From the NCBI GenBank assembly GCA_024233285.1, contig JACKPU010000005.1, positions 62,001 through 126,000 of the forward strand: a stretch of 64,000 bases of DNA, in the 5' to 3' direction. Under the pieces are notes generated by a model. That model was given only the letters and a program-made list of their open reading frames with translations, made no database searches and was not told where the DNA came from. Each line of letters opens with the position of its first letter. The first letter of the stretch is position 1. Origin of the DNA: Opitutaceae bacterium. Lineage in GTDB: Bacteria; Verrucomicrobiota; Verrucomicrobiia; Opitutales; Opitutaceae. The position numbers and the translations under genes were made by a program. Shown in pieces: positions 48,947-57,457 of this stretch.

Positions 48947-51193
48947 ATGCTATCGGCTCATCTCTTTTCTGATTTTTGGTTTCTGGTTTTGCACGGCGAC
49001 CGGGTGAATGAGGTCAGCGAAGGATTGAGTCGGGGCATAGCCGAACTGGGGGTGCGGCCGATCAAACCGGGAGCAACGTGGTGGGAGGCGCTGGGGCTGG
49101 ACGACCCGGCGCCGGCCCGCGTGTGGCTCGGTTCGGCCAGGCGCGGGGTGCATTACGCGCTGGCCGGCCAGGGTAAACGCTGGTGGCGGTTGCGCGCGCA
49201 AGGTGATGTTGCGCATGGTCCATGGGTGCTAGCGGTGGAGGATGTGACCGAGGAACGGGTGGAGCACGAACGAGCCCGACTGGAGTCGGAGCATTTTCAC
49301 GCGTTGATCGAGCGGTCATCGGAAGGCATCTCGCTCTTCGACAAGACGTCGAAGATTTTATACGAGAGTCCCTACAACAAACGCATCCACGGCTACGAAT
49401 CCCACGAAATGGAGGGGCGGACGTTGATCGATTTCTGTCACCCGGATGACGCCGCGCGCATCGCCATGCGGTTCAAGCATCTGGCCGAGGCGCCGGGCGT
49501 GGTGGAAACGGAGATCGTGCGCTTCCGCCACAAACAAGGTCACTACATTTACCTCGAAGGCACGGTGCTCAACGCGACGGACGATCCGCGGCTCGGCGCG
49601 ATGGTAAACAACTTTCGCGAAGTCACGGGCCGGCTCGAAGCGGAGCGCGAACTGCGTCGGGCCAAGAGCGCGGCGGAGGAAGCGCAGCGCCTCCAACAGC
49701 ACTTTCTCACGAACCTGTCGCACGAATTCAAAACGCCGCTGACCCTGATCCGCGGACCGCTGGAGACGCTGGCGGCGGAGTTGCAGTCGACTGAGTATGG
49801 CCGCGCCACACTGCCGCTGGTGTTTCGCAACATCGACCGACTCGACGGGTTGCTGACGGAGTTGATCGACCTCGCGCGCTTGGAGGCCGGGGCTTTCGCG
49901 TTGAAGGCGAATCGTCGCGACTTGTGCCTGTTTGTGCGACGTCAGGTGGAGCACTTTGAAGAAAGTGCGAAACTCAAAGGCATCCGCATGAAGCTGGATG
50001 CACCCGATGAATGCTGGGCGTTTTTCGATGCCACCAAGCTAGACAAGGTCTTGGGCAATCTGATCAGCAATGCGTTGAAGTTTTCGCCGGCCGGCACGAC
50101 GATTCGCGTCAACGTTTACGTGCGGACGGATGCCGCCGGTGAGGGGCAGGTCGAGGTGGCGGTTTCAGATGAAGGGCCGGGCATGGACGAAGCAACCCGG
50201 GCGCGCGTATTTGAGCGGTTTTTCCAAGGCGATGCCGGCTTGGCGCGCGGCCACGAGGGCATGGGGATTGGTCTGGCGATTGCGCGTGAAATGGTTGAAA
50301 TGCACGGAGGAGCGTTGACGGTGGAAAGCGAGCCGGGCGTGGGCACGACGTTTACCTTCACGCTGCCGCTCGGTTGCGATCATCTCGATCCGGATGACAT
50401 TGACACCATGGAAACGCCGGAGGCTCGTCCGCACACCATCGGCGGACGCGCGCCGCTGCCGGCGGAAGGCGCGAATGGAGCGGATGATGGATCGCGGAAG
50501 CGGCCCGCGTTGCTGCTGGTGGAGGACAATCTCGACATGCGCGCCTATCTGCGCATGCACCTCGACTTGCATTACGAGGTGCGCGAAGCGGAGAACGGAT
50601 TGGTGGCGTTGGAACAGTTGGAGAAAGCGGTGCCGGACATTGTCGTGAGCGACGTGATGATGCCGCATTTGAACGGGCACGAACTTTGCCAACGCATCCG
50701 GGCCGACGAACGTTGGCGAAAAATTCCCGTCGTCATGCTTTCCGCCAAAGCCGCGGTGGATCACCGGATCGAAGGACTCAAGGCCGGCGCGGATGACTAT
50801 TTGGGGAAACCCTTTTCCGTGGCTGAACTGTTGGAGCGTTTGCAAGCGCGCCTGCCCCGAATGGAACCGCGTCCGGAGGCTGCGGATCAGGCGTGGTTGG
50901 AAAAGCTGGAGGATCTGATCAAGACCAACCTGGCCCAGATCACGTTTGATGTCGAAATACTGGCGAAGGCGCTCGGCTACAGCAGCCGGCAACTGCGTCG
51001 CCGCATTGTGGCGGCTTACCAAATGGCGCCGGCGGCGTTATTGCTGCAACGCCGACTTGAGCGGGCGCATGCGTTGATTGAGAGCCGGCGGTTTGCCACC
51101 GTGGCGGAAGTCGCGCATGCCGTCGGGCTGTCGCCGACGTATTTCTCCCGACGTTACCGGCAGGCCTATCGCTGCAAGGAGATCAAGCTCTAG
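48947..51193 (+). CDS. Hybrid histidine kinase / response regulator with AraC-type output domain
   Basis: A 748-residue one-protein signalling system. Residues about 110-230 are PAS-like (HALIERSSEGISLFDKTSKI). The kinase core has H259 in NLSHEFKTPLTLIRG and ATP boxes NLISNALKFSPAG, SDEGPGMD and GMGIGLAIAREM. The receiver (about 520-630) has phospho-acceptor D569 in IVVSDVMMPHLNG. Residues about 650-745 are an AraC-type double helix-turn-helix (ILAKALGYSSRQLRRRI, VAEVAHAVGLSPTYFSRRYR). No transmembrane helix is seen, so the sensor is cytosolic, unlike BvgS/HTCS. It is divergent from four PEP-CTERM genes whose upstream regions carry matching direct repeats, and is their likely regulator. Confidence 0.9.
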   Translation: MLSAHLFSDFWFLVLHGDRVNEVSEGLSRGIAELGVRPIKPGATWWEALGLDDPAPARVWLGSARRGVHYALAGQGKRWWRLRAQGDVAHGPWVLAVEDVTEERVEHERARLESEHFHALIERSSEGISLFDKTSKILYESPYNKRIHGYESHEMEGRTLIDFCHPDDAARIAMRFKHLAEAPGVVETEIVRFRHKQGHYIYLEGTVLNATDDPRLGAMVNNFREVTGRLEAERELRRAKSAAEEAQRLQQHFLTNLSHEFKTPLTLIRGPLETLAAELQSTEYGRATLPLVFRNIDRLDGLLTELIDLARLEAGAFALKANRRDLCLFVRRQVEHFEESAKLKGIRMKLDAPDECWAFFDATKLDKVLGNLISNALKFSPAGTTIRVNVYVRTDAAGEGQVEVAVSDEGPGMDEATRARVFERFFQGDAGLARGHEGMGIGLAIAREMVEMHGGALTVESEPGVGTTFTFTLPLGCDHLDPDDIDTMETPEARPHTIGGRAPLPAEGANGADDGSRKRPALLLVEDNLDMRAYLRMHLDLHYEVREAENGLVALEQLEKAVPDIVVSDVMMPHLNGHELCQRIRADERWRKIPVVMLSAKAAVDHRIEGLKAGADDYLGKPFSVAELLERLQARLPRMEPRPEAADQAWLEKLEDLIKTNLAQITFDVEILAKALGYSSRQLRRRIVAAYQMAPAALLLQRRLERAHALIESRRFATVAEVAHAVGLSPTYFSRRYRQAYRCKEIKL

Positions 51194-51303
51194 GCAGCGG
51201 TCCGTCGGGAGACGGACCCTCCAGGGTGGAATATCGTCCTGGCAGGAAATTTGACGGATTCTTGCCGACTTGAGATTCCAGTCAGGTGTGTCTCCTTGTC
51301 CGC

Positions 51304-52107
51304 ATGTCTGAATCGAATCCCGTCAATCCCGCTCAGAGCGGCCTGGAGGTGCGCACCTATTTCGTGCGCGAGCGCAACGTGCTGCTGGCGCGGGCGAACT
51401 TCAGCGAGCTTTTCGTGGATTACTACCTGCACCTGTCCGATCAGCGCGTGCAGTTGCAGCCGGAGCACGACGCGCTGTTCAAGCGTGCGCTGGCGGCCTT
51501 TACGCTGCACTGCGCGTCGCGCCCATGGAACGAGATGACGGCGTGGACGATCAATATTCAGGAGCCGCTGGTGAACCTGTTTCTCACCGGCGACAACGAA
51601 ATCGGGTCGGTGACCGGCCGCGTGTTCGACGAGGATGTGAAGCGGCTGCCGGCGAATATTTTCTATGCCGATGTCGTGCGCGACCGGATGCCGCCGCGGC
51701 GCAGCATGGTCAACTTTGAGGAGGCGGATCCGCTCAAGGCCGCCGAGGCGTTTTATACGCAGAGCGAACAACGCGCCGCGCGGTATTTCCAACTCGGAGA
51801 AGAAGAGTTTGCGATGATCACGGAGCATCCGGATTGCGACCTTGAGTGGCTGCGCGGGCTCACGGCTGAACAGGTGGCCAAGCTTGATGAGACCGAGACG
51901 CTGACCTTGATGGAGCGGCGTATCCAGCGCTGGCATTGCGGCTGCAATCAGGAACGCATGATGCAGGTTTTGCTGCCGGTCATGCGGCAGGACGCGGAGG
52001 GATTGTTTGGCGATGATCCGAAGGTGGAAATCCGTTGCCCGCGTTGCGCGGCGCGCCATGCGGTGACGCGTGAAGCCCTCGAAGCCTACGCGGCGACGCA
52101 CGCATGA
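51304..52107 (+). CDS. hslO: Redox-regulated chaperone Hsp33
   Basis: A 267-residue cytosolic holdase activated by oxidation. The N-terminal domain carries the conserved RERNVLLARANFSELF-like strand. The C-terminal zinc redox switch is CGC (C212, C214) and CPRC (C245, C248) separated by 30 residues, matching the CXC-X27-32-CXXC pattern of Hsp33. The ATG at 51304 is chosen because it begins an unbroken domain; a start 18 bases earlier is possible. It overlaps pnuC by 4 bases (ATGA), heading a small operon with NAD salvage genes. Confidence 0.9.
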   Translation: MSESNPVNPAQSGLEVRTYFVRERNVLLARANFSELFVDYYLHLSDQRVQLQPEHDALFKRALAAFTLHCASRPWNEMTAWTINIQEPLVNLFLTGDNEIGSVTGRVFDEDVKRLPANIFYADVVRDRMPPRRSMVNFEEADPLKAAEAFYTQSEQRAARYFQLGEEEFAMITEHPDCDLEWLRGLTAEQVAKLDETETLTLMERRIQRWHCGCNQERMMQVLLPVMRQDAEGLFGDDPKVEIRCPRCAARHAVTREALEAYAATHA

Positions 52108-52715
52108 TCGAGATCCTGCAGCACATTTGGCAGGCCATCATCGGGGCCTCGTGGTATGAACAGCTGGCGACCGTGCTGGGCCTGATCGGCGTGGGGCTGA
52201 CCATCCGGCAGAGCATCTGGAATTTTCCGATCGGTTTGGTGCAGGTGAGTCTGTCGGCGGTCGTGTTTTATCAAGTCAGGCTGTATGCCGACATGAAGCT
52301 GCAAGGGTTCTTCTTCCTGGTGCTTTGCTACGGTTGGTGGCACTGGGCCAAGCCGGGTGAAAACCGCGTGGTGCTGCCCGTCACGCGTCTGAGTGTTCCG
52401 GGCCGTGTCGGCTGCGTGGCGGCCGGACTGGCGGGCACGGGATTGTGGGGCTGGTATCTTTATGCGAATACCGACGCGGCCATGCCGTTTCGCGATGCGT
52501 TCATCGCCTCGTTCAGCATCCTATCGCAATGGTTGCAGGCGCGGAAGAAACTCGAGAACTGGACGGGCTGGATGATCGTCAACCTTTCAGCTGTGGTCGT
52601 TTATTGGATGGCCGGGCTGTATTGGTTCGCGGTGCTTTACCTGCTGTTTCTCGTGCTGGCGATCGGCGGTCATTATGAGTGGCTGAAGTCTTGGAGGGAG
52701 CACGGCCGTGGTTAA
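52104..52715 (+). CDS. pnuC: Nicotinamide riboside transporter PnuC
   Basis: A 203-residue membrane protein with about seven segments. The family's tryptophan-rich motifs are visible: SIWNFPIGLVQ, GWWHWAKPGE and the KKLENWTGWMIVN block of the SWEET-like PnuC fold. It takes up nicotinamide riboside by facilitated diffusion, with trapping by phosphorylation. It overlaps the Hsp33 stop by 4 bases and is followed by an 8-base overlap with a NadR-type kinase gene, the enzyme that would trap the substrate. Confidence 0.9.
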   Translation: MIEILQHIWQAIIGASWYEQLATVLGLIGVGLTIRQSIWNFPIGLVQVSLSAVVFYQVRLYADMKLQGFFFLVLCYGWWHWAKPGENRVVLPVTRLSVPGRVGCVAAGLAGTGLWGWYLYANTDAAMPFRDAFIASFSILSQWLQARKKLENWTGWMIVNLSAVVVYWMAGLYWFAVLYLLFLVLAIGGHYEWLKSWREHGRG

Positions 52716-53247
52716 ACGCATCGCCATCTTCGGTGCGGAATCGACCGGCAAGAGCACGCTGGCGGCGGCGCTTGGCCGGCGTTTCGGCGCGCCGGTGGCA
52801 CCCGAGTATGTGCGCGTATTCTGGGATGCGCACAACGGCCGCATTGTGGCGGAGGACTTGGATGCGATTGCGCGCGGCCAGATCGCCGGTGAAGAAGCGG
52901 CGGTGGCCGCGGCGCAGCAAGGCTTGGTCATCGGCGACACCGAACTGCTGACCAATGTGCTGTGGGCGGATTTGCTGTTTCCCGGTCATTGTCCGGAATG
53001 GGTGAGAACTGAGGCGGAGAAACGCAGCCGTAATTATGCGCTCTATCTGCTCTGCGACACGGACATCGCGTTTGAGCCGGATCCGCAGCGCTGTTTCCCG
53101 GATCCCGCCGGCCGGGCGATGTGCCGGAAGTTGTGGCGCGAGACGCTGGAATCACGCGGACTGCCGTTTGTGAATATCCGGGGGGACGCAGCGACGCGCG
53201 AAGCGGCTGCAGCGGCAGCCTTGGAATCTCTCAAGCTCAAAGGGTGA
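52708..53247 (+). CDS. NadR-type nicotinamide riboside kinase-like P-loop protein
   Basis: A 179-residue P-loop protein. Walker A is GAESTGKSTLA at 9-19; APEYVRVFWDAHNGRI and LVIGDTELLTNVLWADL match the kinase domain of NadR (AAA_28). It would phosphorylate nicotinamide riboside to NMN. The GTG start at 52708 is supported by GGAGGG eight bases upstream and by overlap with pnuC. The NMN adenylyltransferase part of NadR is absent, so NMN must be adenylylated by another enzyme. Confidence 0.85.
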   Translation: MVKRIAIFGAESTGKSTLAAALGRRFGAPVAPEYVRVFWDAHNGRIVAEDLDAIARGQIAGEEAAVAAAQQGLVIGDTELLTNVLWADLLFPGHCPEWVRTEAEKRSRNYALYLLCDTDIAFEPDPQRCFPDPAGRAMCRKLWRETLESRGLPFVNIRGDAATREAAAAAALESLKLKG

Positions 53248-53298
53248 AAATCGTTTAGCGGGTTGCCTGTTGGCGCTGGATTCGCACAGGTTGGAGGG

Positions 53299-54576
53299 AT
53301 GGAAAGCTTGCTCACCGCAGTTTATGAATGGCTGATGGCCCAAGGTCTGCCGCCGGATCAGGCGTCGCTGACTTCGACAGGGCTGGGTTTGGTGCTGCTG
53401 CTCATTCTGGCGTGGGCGGCCAACTTTGTGGCCAAGCGCATCATCCTGCAGGTCGTTTCGACCGTGGTGAAATTTTCGAGCTTCAAGTGGGATGACGCCT
53501 TGCTGGAGAGCGGCGTGTTCACGCGGCTGTCCCACATTGCGCCGGCGATGGCGATCAACTTCTACGGCGATGATGTGCTGGGCAACACGCCGGAGATGCT
53601 TGCGGGTGTGCACGCAGCCGTGAACATTTATCTCACGTTCATCTGGCTGGCGGTGTTCTTTGGATTTTTGGATGCCGTGGCGTTGATCATTTCGCGCGCC
53701 GAAAAGGCTTCGCACATGCCGGTCAAGGGCTTCTTCCAGGCGATGAAGCTCATCGCAACGGTGCTCGGCATCATCCTGATGCTGGCGACGATCTTGAACA
53801 AGTCGCCGATTTATTTGTTGTCCGGTCTTGGTGCGTTGACGGCCGTGCTCCTGCTCGTTTTTCGCGACGCCATTCTCGGATTCGTGGCGGGCATCATGAT
53901 TTCGACCAACAATCTCGTGCGCATCGGCGATTGGATTGAGGTGCCGAAAGCCGGGGCGGATGGTGACGTGATCGATGTGTCGCTCACGACTGTGAAGGTG
54001 CAGAATTGGGACAAGACCATCACCACGATCCCGACCTACGACCTGATTTCCGGCTCATTCAAGAACTGGCGGGGGATGCAGGAGTCCGGCGGACGCCGCA
54101 TCAAGCGCGCGCTCAACATTGACCTGCAATCGATCCGCTTTGCTGATGAGGATCTGATCGAGCGGTGGAGCAAATTTGACCTGCTCAAGGATTACCTGAA
54201 GACCAAGCGTGAGGAAATCGACAAGGCCAACAAGGAGAAGGGCACCGATCTCACGATCCTCGGCAACGGCCGCCGGATCACCAACCTCGGCACGTTTCGC
54301 GCCTACTGCGTCGCCTATCTGAAAGCGCATCCGCAGATTCATCAGGAGATGACCTTCCTGGTGCGCCAGCTCGCGCCGACCGAGCACGGCCTGCCGATCG
54401 AGATTTATGTTTTCTCGAAGGATACGCGCTGGGCGTATTACGAGGCGATCCAAGCGGATATCTTTGATCACCTCACGGCGGTCATCGACCAGTTCGACCT
54501 GCGGATTTACCAGCAGCCTTCGGGACGCGACGTGAAGGAGGCCTTGGGGCAAATGACCAAGCCGAGTAAGGAGTAG
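53299..54576 (+). CDS. YbdG-type (MscS-family) mechanosensitive channel
   Basis: A 425-residue inner-membrane channel with about five membrane segments before the MscS pore. ALTAVLLLVFRDAILGFVAGI is the pore-helix region with the conserved RD, followed by the beta domain NLVRIGDWIEVP, VQNWDKTITTIPTYDLI and GGRRIKRALNIDL. The insertions and the basic KTKREEIDKANKEKG linker are typical of YbdG/YnaI-size members. It would act in osmotic downshock. GGAGG immediately precedes the ATG at 53299. It follows the NadR-like gene and precedes tcdA on the same strand. Confidence 0.9.
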   Translation: MESLLTAVYEWLMAQGLPPDQASLTSTGLGLVLLLILAWAANFVAKRIILQVVSTVVKFSSFKWDDALLESGVFTRLSHIAPAMAINFYGDDVLGNTPEMLAGVHAAVNIYLTFIWLAVFFGFLDAVALIISRAEKASHMPVKGFFQAMKLIATVLGIILMLATILNKSPIYLLSGLGALTAVLLLVFRDAILGFVAGIMISTNNLVRIGDWIEVPKAGADGDVIDVSLTTVKVQNWDKTITTIPTYDLISGSFKNWRGMQESGGRRIKRALNIDLQSIRFADEDLIERWSKFDLLKDYLKTKREEIDKANKEKGTDLTILGNGRRITNLGTFRAYCVAYLKAHPQIHQEMTFLVRQLAPTEHGLPIEIYVFSKDTRWAYYEAIQADIFDHLTAVIDQFDLRIYQQPSGRDVKEALGQMTKPSKE

Positions 54577-54586
54577 GACATCGCGT

Positions 54587-55375
54587 ATGAACGAGGATTA
54601 CCTCTCGCGCTTTGGCGGGATCGGTCGGCTATATGGTCGCAAGGCCCTTGCGCGATTGAGTGCGGCGCAGGTGTGTGTCGTGGGTGTCGGCGGCGTCGGC
54701 TCGTGGACGGTGGAAGCCCTCGCGCGCAGCGGGGTCGGGGCGTTGACCTTGATCGACCTCGACGATGTTTGCGTGACCAATGTCAATCGTCAGCTCCCCG
54801 CGCTCGACGGTCAGATTGGCCGGCCCAAGGTTGAAGTTCTCGCCGAGCGCGTCCGCTTGATCAATCCCGGCTGCAAGGTCACGGCCAAGACGGAGTTTTT
54901 TACGGCGGCCTCGGCGGAACGCATGCTGAGTGGTGGTTTCGATTGTGTAATCGATGCGATCGACAGTGTGGGCAACAAGGCGTTGCTGGTGGCGGAATGT
55001 CATAAGCGCGGCCTGCCGGTTGTGACGATTGGCGGCGCGGGCGGGCGGCGCGATCCGGCGCAGATTCGCACCGGCGATTTGGGCGAGGCATGGGGTGATG
55101 AGTTGTTGCGCCTGCTGCGTCGCAAACTGCGCCGTGAGCATGGATTCCCCGCGGGCGAGCAGACCGGCCGGATGCACTTCGGCGTGCGCTGTGTATGGTC
55201 GAGTGAACCGCAGGTTTTCCCGTGGGCCGACGGCACGTGTCAGGCCGAACCCGAAACGGGCAGCAATCTCAAGCTCGATTGCGAAAGCGGTTTTGGCACC
55301 GCGGTGTTCGTGACCGGGGCCTTTGGTCTCGCTGCCGCGGGTGAGGCGGTAAAGGCAATCACCCTCCAAAAGTAA
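54587..55375 (+). CDS. tcdA: tRNA threonylcarbamoyladenosine dehydratase TcdA (CsdL)
   Basis: A 262-residue E1-like ATPase. The nucleotide motif GVGGVGSW is near 33-40, with the catalytic arginine in NVNRQLPAL, the adenylation Asp in DCVIDAIDSVGNK and the conserved GAGGRRDPAQI loop. It cyclises the t6A modification of tRNA position 37 using ATP. The end GAFGLAAAGEAVKAI is the membrane-facing helix of the family. Its stop codon lies in a small hairpin that has a twin in the convergent tatD end. Confidence 0.93.
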   Translation: MNEDYLSRFGGIGRLYGRKALARLSAAQVCVVGVGGVGSWTVEALARSGVGALTLIDLDDVCVTNVNRQLPALDGQIGRPKVEVLAERVRLINPGCKVTAKTEFFTAASAERMLSGGFDCVIDAIDSVGNKALLVAECHKRGLPVVTIGGAGGRRDPAQIRTGDLGEAWGDELLRLLRRKLRREHGFPAGEQTGRMHFGVRCVWSSEPQVFPWADGTCQAEPETGSNLKLDCESGFGTAVFVTGAFGLAAAGEAVKAITLQK

Positions 55376-55388
55376 CCCAATAGGTTAC
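55372..55388. terminator. Hairpin containing the tcdA stop codon
   Basis: GTAACC (55372-55377) pairs with GGTTAC (55383-55388) around CAATA; the TAA stop of tcdA (55373-55375) is inside the stem. It is a shorter relative of the palindrome at 55422-55448. Confidence 0.55.
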
Positions 55389-55421
55389 TCTTATTGCGAA
55401 GAAATCCTGAAAAGGTTAGTT

Positions 55422-55448
55422 CAAAAGTAACCTAATGGGTTACTTTTG
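55422..55448. terminator. Bidirectional terminator palindrome between tcdA and tatD
   Basis: CAAAAGTAACC (55422-55432), TAATG, GGTTACTTTTG (55438-55448): a perfect 11+5+11 dyad with a T-run in either direction, the design of a bidirectional terminator. The tatD stop codon (tta, 55440-55442) is inside it. Confidence 0.78.
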
Positions 55449-56288
55449 CTCGGAGAAAAGTCGGTGGAAATTTGACTCAATTAGCTGGCAGAGCTGGGCG
55501 CGGGGCAGGCCGAGAAACTGGGCCAGGCCCGTGTAAACGGCCTCGATGTTGGCCGGGTGGTTCATTCGCGTGTCGCTGGGGGAGCGAGGCAATGTGTGGC
55601 GTTCCAGCGAGGGCGGCAGCGGCATGGCTGGCGCATCGGTCTCAACCAACAGGCGGTCGGCGGGCACGGATTTGAAGGCATGGCGCTGGTTCTCGCGTTT
55701 CGAGTCGAGATAAGAGCCATTGAACGAGAAATACGCGCCGAGATCAGCGAACGGTTTGATCATTTCCACCGGGCCGGCATAAGCATGCAGGAGGAAGCCG
55801 CGCGCGGGCAGGGTGGAAGCGCGCAGCGTGTCGAACAGCGCACCCCATGCATCGATGCAGTGGATCGACGCGGCGCGATTGTCGGCGGCGGCGAGCGCGA
55901 GTTGGGCGGTGAAGACTTCGATTTGTTCATCGAGCGGGGCGCGTCGAAGTCCAGCCAGACGCGGGTCATCCGGCTTGGCCCGATCCAGGATCCACCGGTC
56001 GAGTCCGATCTCGCCGACATGCGCGCGCGGCTCGCTAGCCAAGCGTGACTCCAAACGCCCCAACCAATCGGCGGGCCGGTTGCCGCAATCCCAAGGATGC
56101 ACGCCGTAGCTGGGCACGACCCACGCGAATCGCGTCGCGAGCGCGGAAACCTGCGCCCAGTCATCGGGCGTTGTGCCATTGACCACCGCGCCGGCGATGC
56201 CCGCATCCGTCAGATCCGCGGCGATGCGATCCATGTGCGGTAACAGCCATTCGTCCTGCAGGTGATTGTGGGCGTCGTAGAACTTCAC
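55440..56288 (-). CDS. TatD-family metal-dependent hydrolase/DNase
   Basis: A roughly 282-residue TIM-barrel hydrolase. YDAHNHLQDEW provides the HxH metal pair, SYGVHPWD and HVGEIGLDRW the next conserved strands, AASIHCIDAWG a ligand His, and LLVETDAPAM the final catalytic Asp. TatD enzymes are 3'-5' exonucleases or related metal hydrolases. The GTG at 56288 starts KFYDAHNHL in the normal position; an upstream GTG at 56309 lies in a dispersed repeat. Confidence 0.85.
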   Translation of the reverse strand: MKFYDAHNHLQDEWLLPHMDRIAADLTDAGIAGAVVNGTTPDDWAQVSALATRFAWVVPSYGVHPWDCGNRPADWLGRLESRLASEPRAHVGEIGLDRWILDRAKPDDPRLAGLRRAPLDEQIEVFTAQLALAAADNRAASIHCIDAWGALFDTLRASTLPARGFLLHAYAGPVEMIKPFADLGAYFSFNGSYLDSKRENQRHAFKSVPADRLLVETDAPAMPLPPSLERHTLPRSPSDTRMNHPANIEAVYTGLAQFLGLPRAQLCQLIESNFHRLFSEQK

Positions 56289-56300
56289 GGTCGAAACGGT

Positions 56301-56335
56301 TTTAACCACGGATGGACGCAGTTGAACACGGATTT
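56301..56335. repeat. Single-arm CACGGATG-type dispersed repeat
   Basis: TTTAACCACGGATGGACGCA followed by GTTGAACACGGATTT is one arm of the dispersed family, in the gap between tatD and the desaturase gene. It extends up to the tatD start, so the tatD leader may have been remodelled by it. Confidence 0.6.
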
Positions 56336-56345
56336 CGTGAGAGGG

Positions 56346-57278
56346 TCAGTCGTCAGATTGCCCCTTTGTTTCGATGAGGTTGCCAAGGTCTGGGTCGGTT
56401 TCAACCGCATGATGGCTGTCTTTTTCAACCACGGTCTCGGCGTGTTTGGAAGATTGTGGATCCCGTCTATGACTCTCCACGAGAGGCTGTAGGCACATAC
56501 CGACGGTCCAACCGACAATAATGAGCCCCACAATGGTGAGAGCAGACGCCGCACCGCGAGTTGAGGCGAGGGGTGCCTTGGGCCGGTAGTGGCAGGTTCG
56601 AAGTTTAGGAACCATTTTCGCTGAAGCTTTCACGTTTGAGGAATTTTCTTGGAGACTGAGGAAAGACGACGGGCGCCGATAGTGGGCCAGCCAATCGGGG
56701 CCGGGGCCTTGGCCGCGGATGGAGGTGTCGTCGCGGTGTTTGATGCCGGTGAACTTTTCGATGACGGCTTCGAGACGTTGCCAGAATGAGATGCGCTCGA
56801 GGATCGGGTTCACGAGGTTGGTGACCGGGCAGTAGTAGGTATTTTTCGGATCGGTGTGATGCAGTCCGTGATGATGGGGCGTTTGCAGGATGCGCCAGTC
56901 CTGCAGCAGGCTGATCAGGCGGCCGTTTTCGCGCCGGGTCCGGTGCGCCCATTTGTGGACTTGATTGGCGTTGGTGCTGACAAGGGCGAAGAGCACGACT
57001 TGCCAGCCAAAGAAGCCGAGCGGAATGGAAGCGGCGACCAACAGGAGGCTGGCCAGCAGCAGGTCACGCGAACTTTGCCACCAGCTCAATTGCGTGAAGT
57101 AGCGCGGCACGTGATGATGCACGATGTTGGGCCGGATGATGCGCGAGCCGATGAACGGCGTGTTTTCATCGAAGTAGGCGTCTTCGATCCAGTGAATGAG
57201 GCCGGCGATGAAGTCGGCCAACGCGATGACAAGGACCGCCTGCACGGCGATCAGGGCGATATCAACGATAGGGTGCAT
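56346..57278 (-). CDS. CarF/PEDS1-type plasmanylethanolamine desaturase
   Basis: A 310-residue membrane protein of the CarF/TMEM189 lipid desaturase family. ADFIAGLIHWIEDAYFDE and IIRPNIVHHHVPRYF, then NQVHKWAHRTRR, LLQDWRILQTPHHHGLHH and NPILERISFWQRLE match the family's histidine motifs in order. Such enzymes introduce the vinyl ether bond that makes plasmalogens, lipids linked to oxidative and light stress responses. The last 100 residues, with an extra membrane segment (SALTIVGLIIVGWTVGM) and an acidic tail, are beyond the usual length. It is divergent from a LysR regulator. The ATG at 57278 begins the conserved MHPIVDIA. Confidence 0.85.
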   Translation of the reverse strand: MHPIVDIALIAVQAVLVIALADFIAGLIHWIEDAYFDENTPFIGSRIIRPNIVHHHVPRYFTQLSWWQSSRDLLLASLLLVAASIPLGFFGWQVVLFALVSTNANQVHKWAHRTRRENGRLISLLQDWRILQTPHHHGLHHTDPKNTYYCPVTNLVNPILERISFWQRLEAVIEKFTGIKHRDDTSIRGQGPGPDWLAHYRRPSSFLSLQENSSNVKASAKMVPKLRTCHYRPKAPLASTRGAASALTIVGLIIVGWTVGMCLQPLVESHRRDPQSSKHAETVVEKDSHHAVETDPDLGNLIETKGQSDD

Positions 57279-57280
57279 GT

Positions 57281-57396
57281 TTCGATATTGGGTTGGAAGC
57301 GCCGGGCCGATTGGCGACCGGACGGTTTCCAAAATATCGAAGTCAGCGCGGGACCGTGATTTGATAAGTCTGATGCCGGGTATCGACTATTTCGAT
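57281..57396. promoter_or_regulatory. ATCGA-type sites in the desaturase - LysR divergent region
   Basis: TTCGATATT (57281-57289) and AATATCGAA (57333-57341) are exact inverses, and ATCGA-CTATT-TCGAT (57382-57396) is a perfect 15-bp dyad of the LysR T-N11-A form. The three share the ATCGA core, which makes them candidate binding sites for the adjacent LysR protein and would place the desaturase under its control. Confidence 0.5.
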
Positions 57397-57457
57397 GACC
57401 GCCGGCTGATGGAAAATTCATTGCATGGTGGTGCGACGGCAGACTTCCTCAGGCGCG

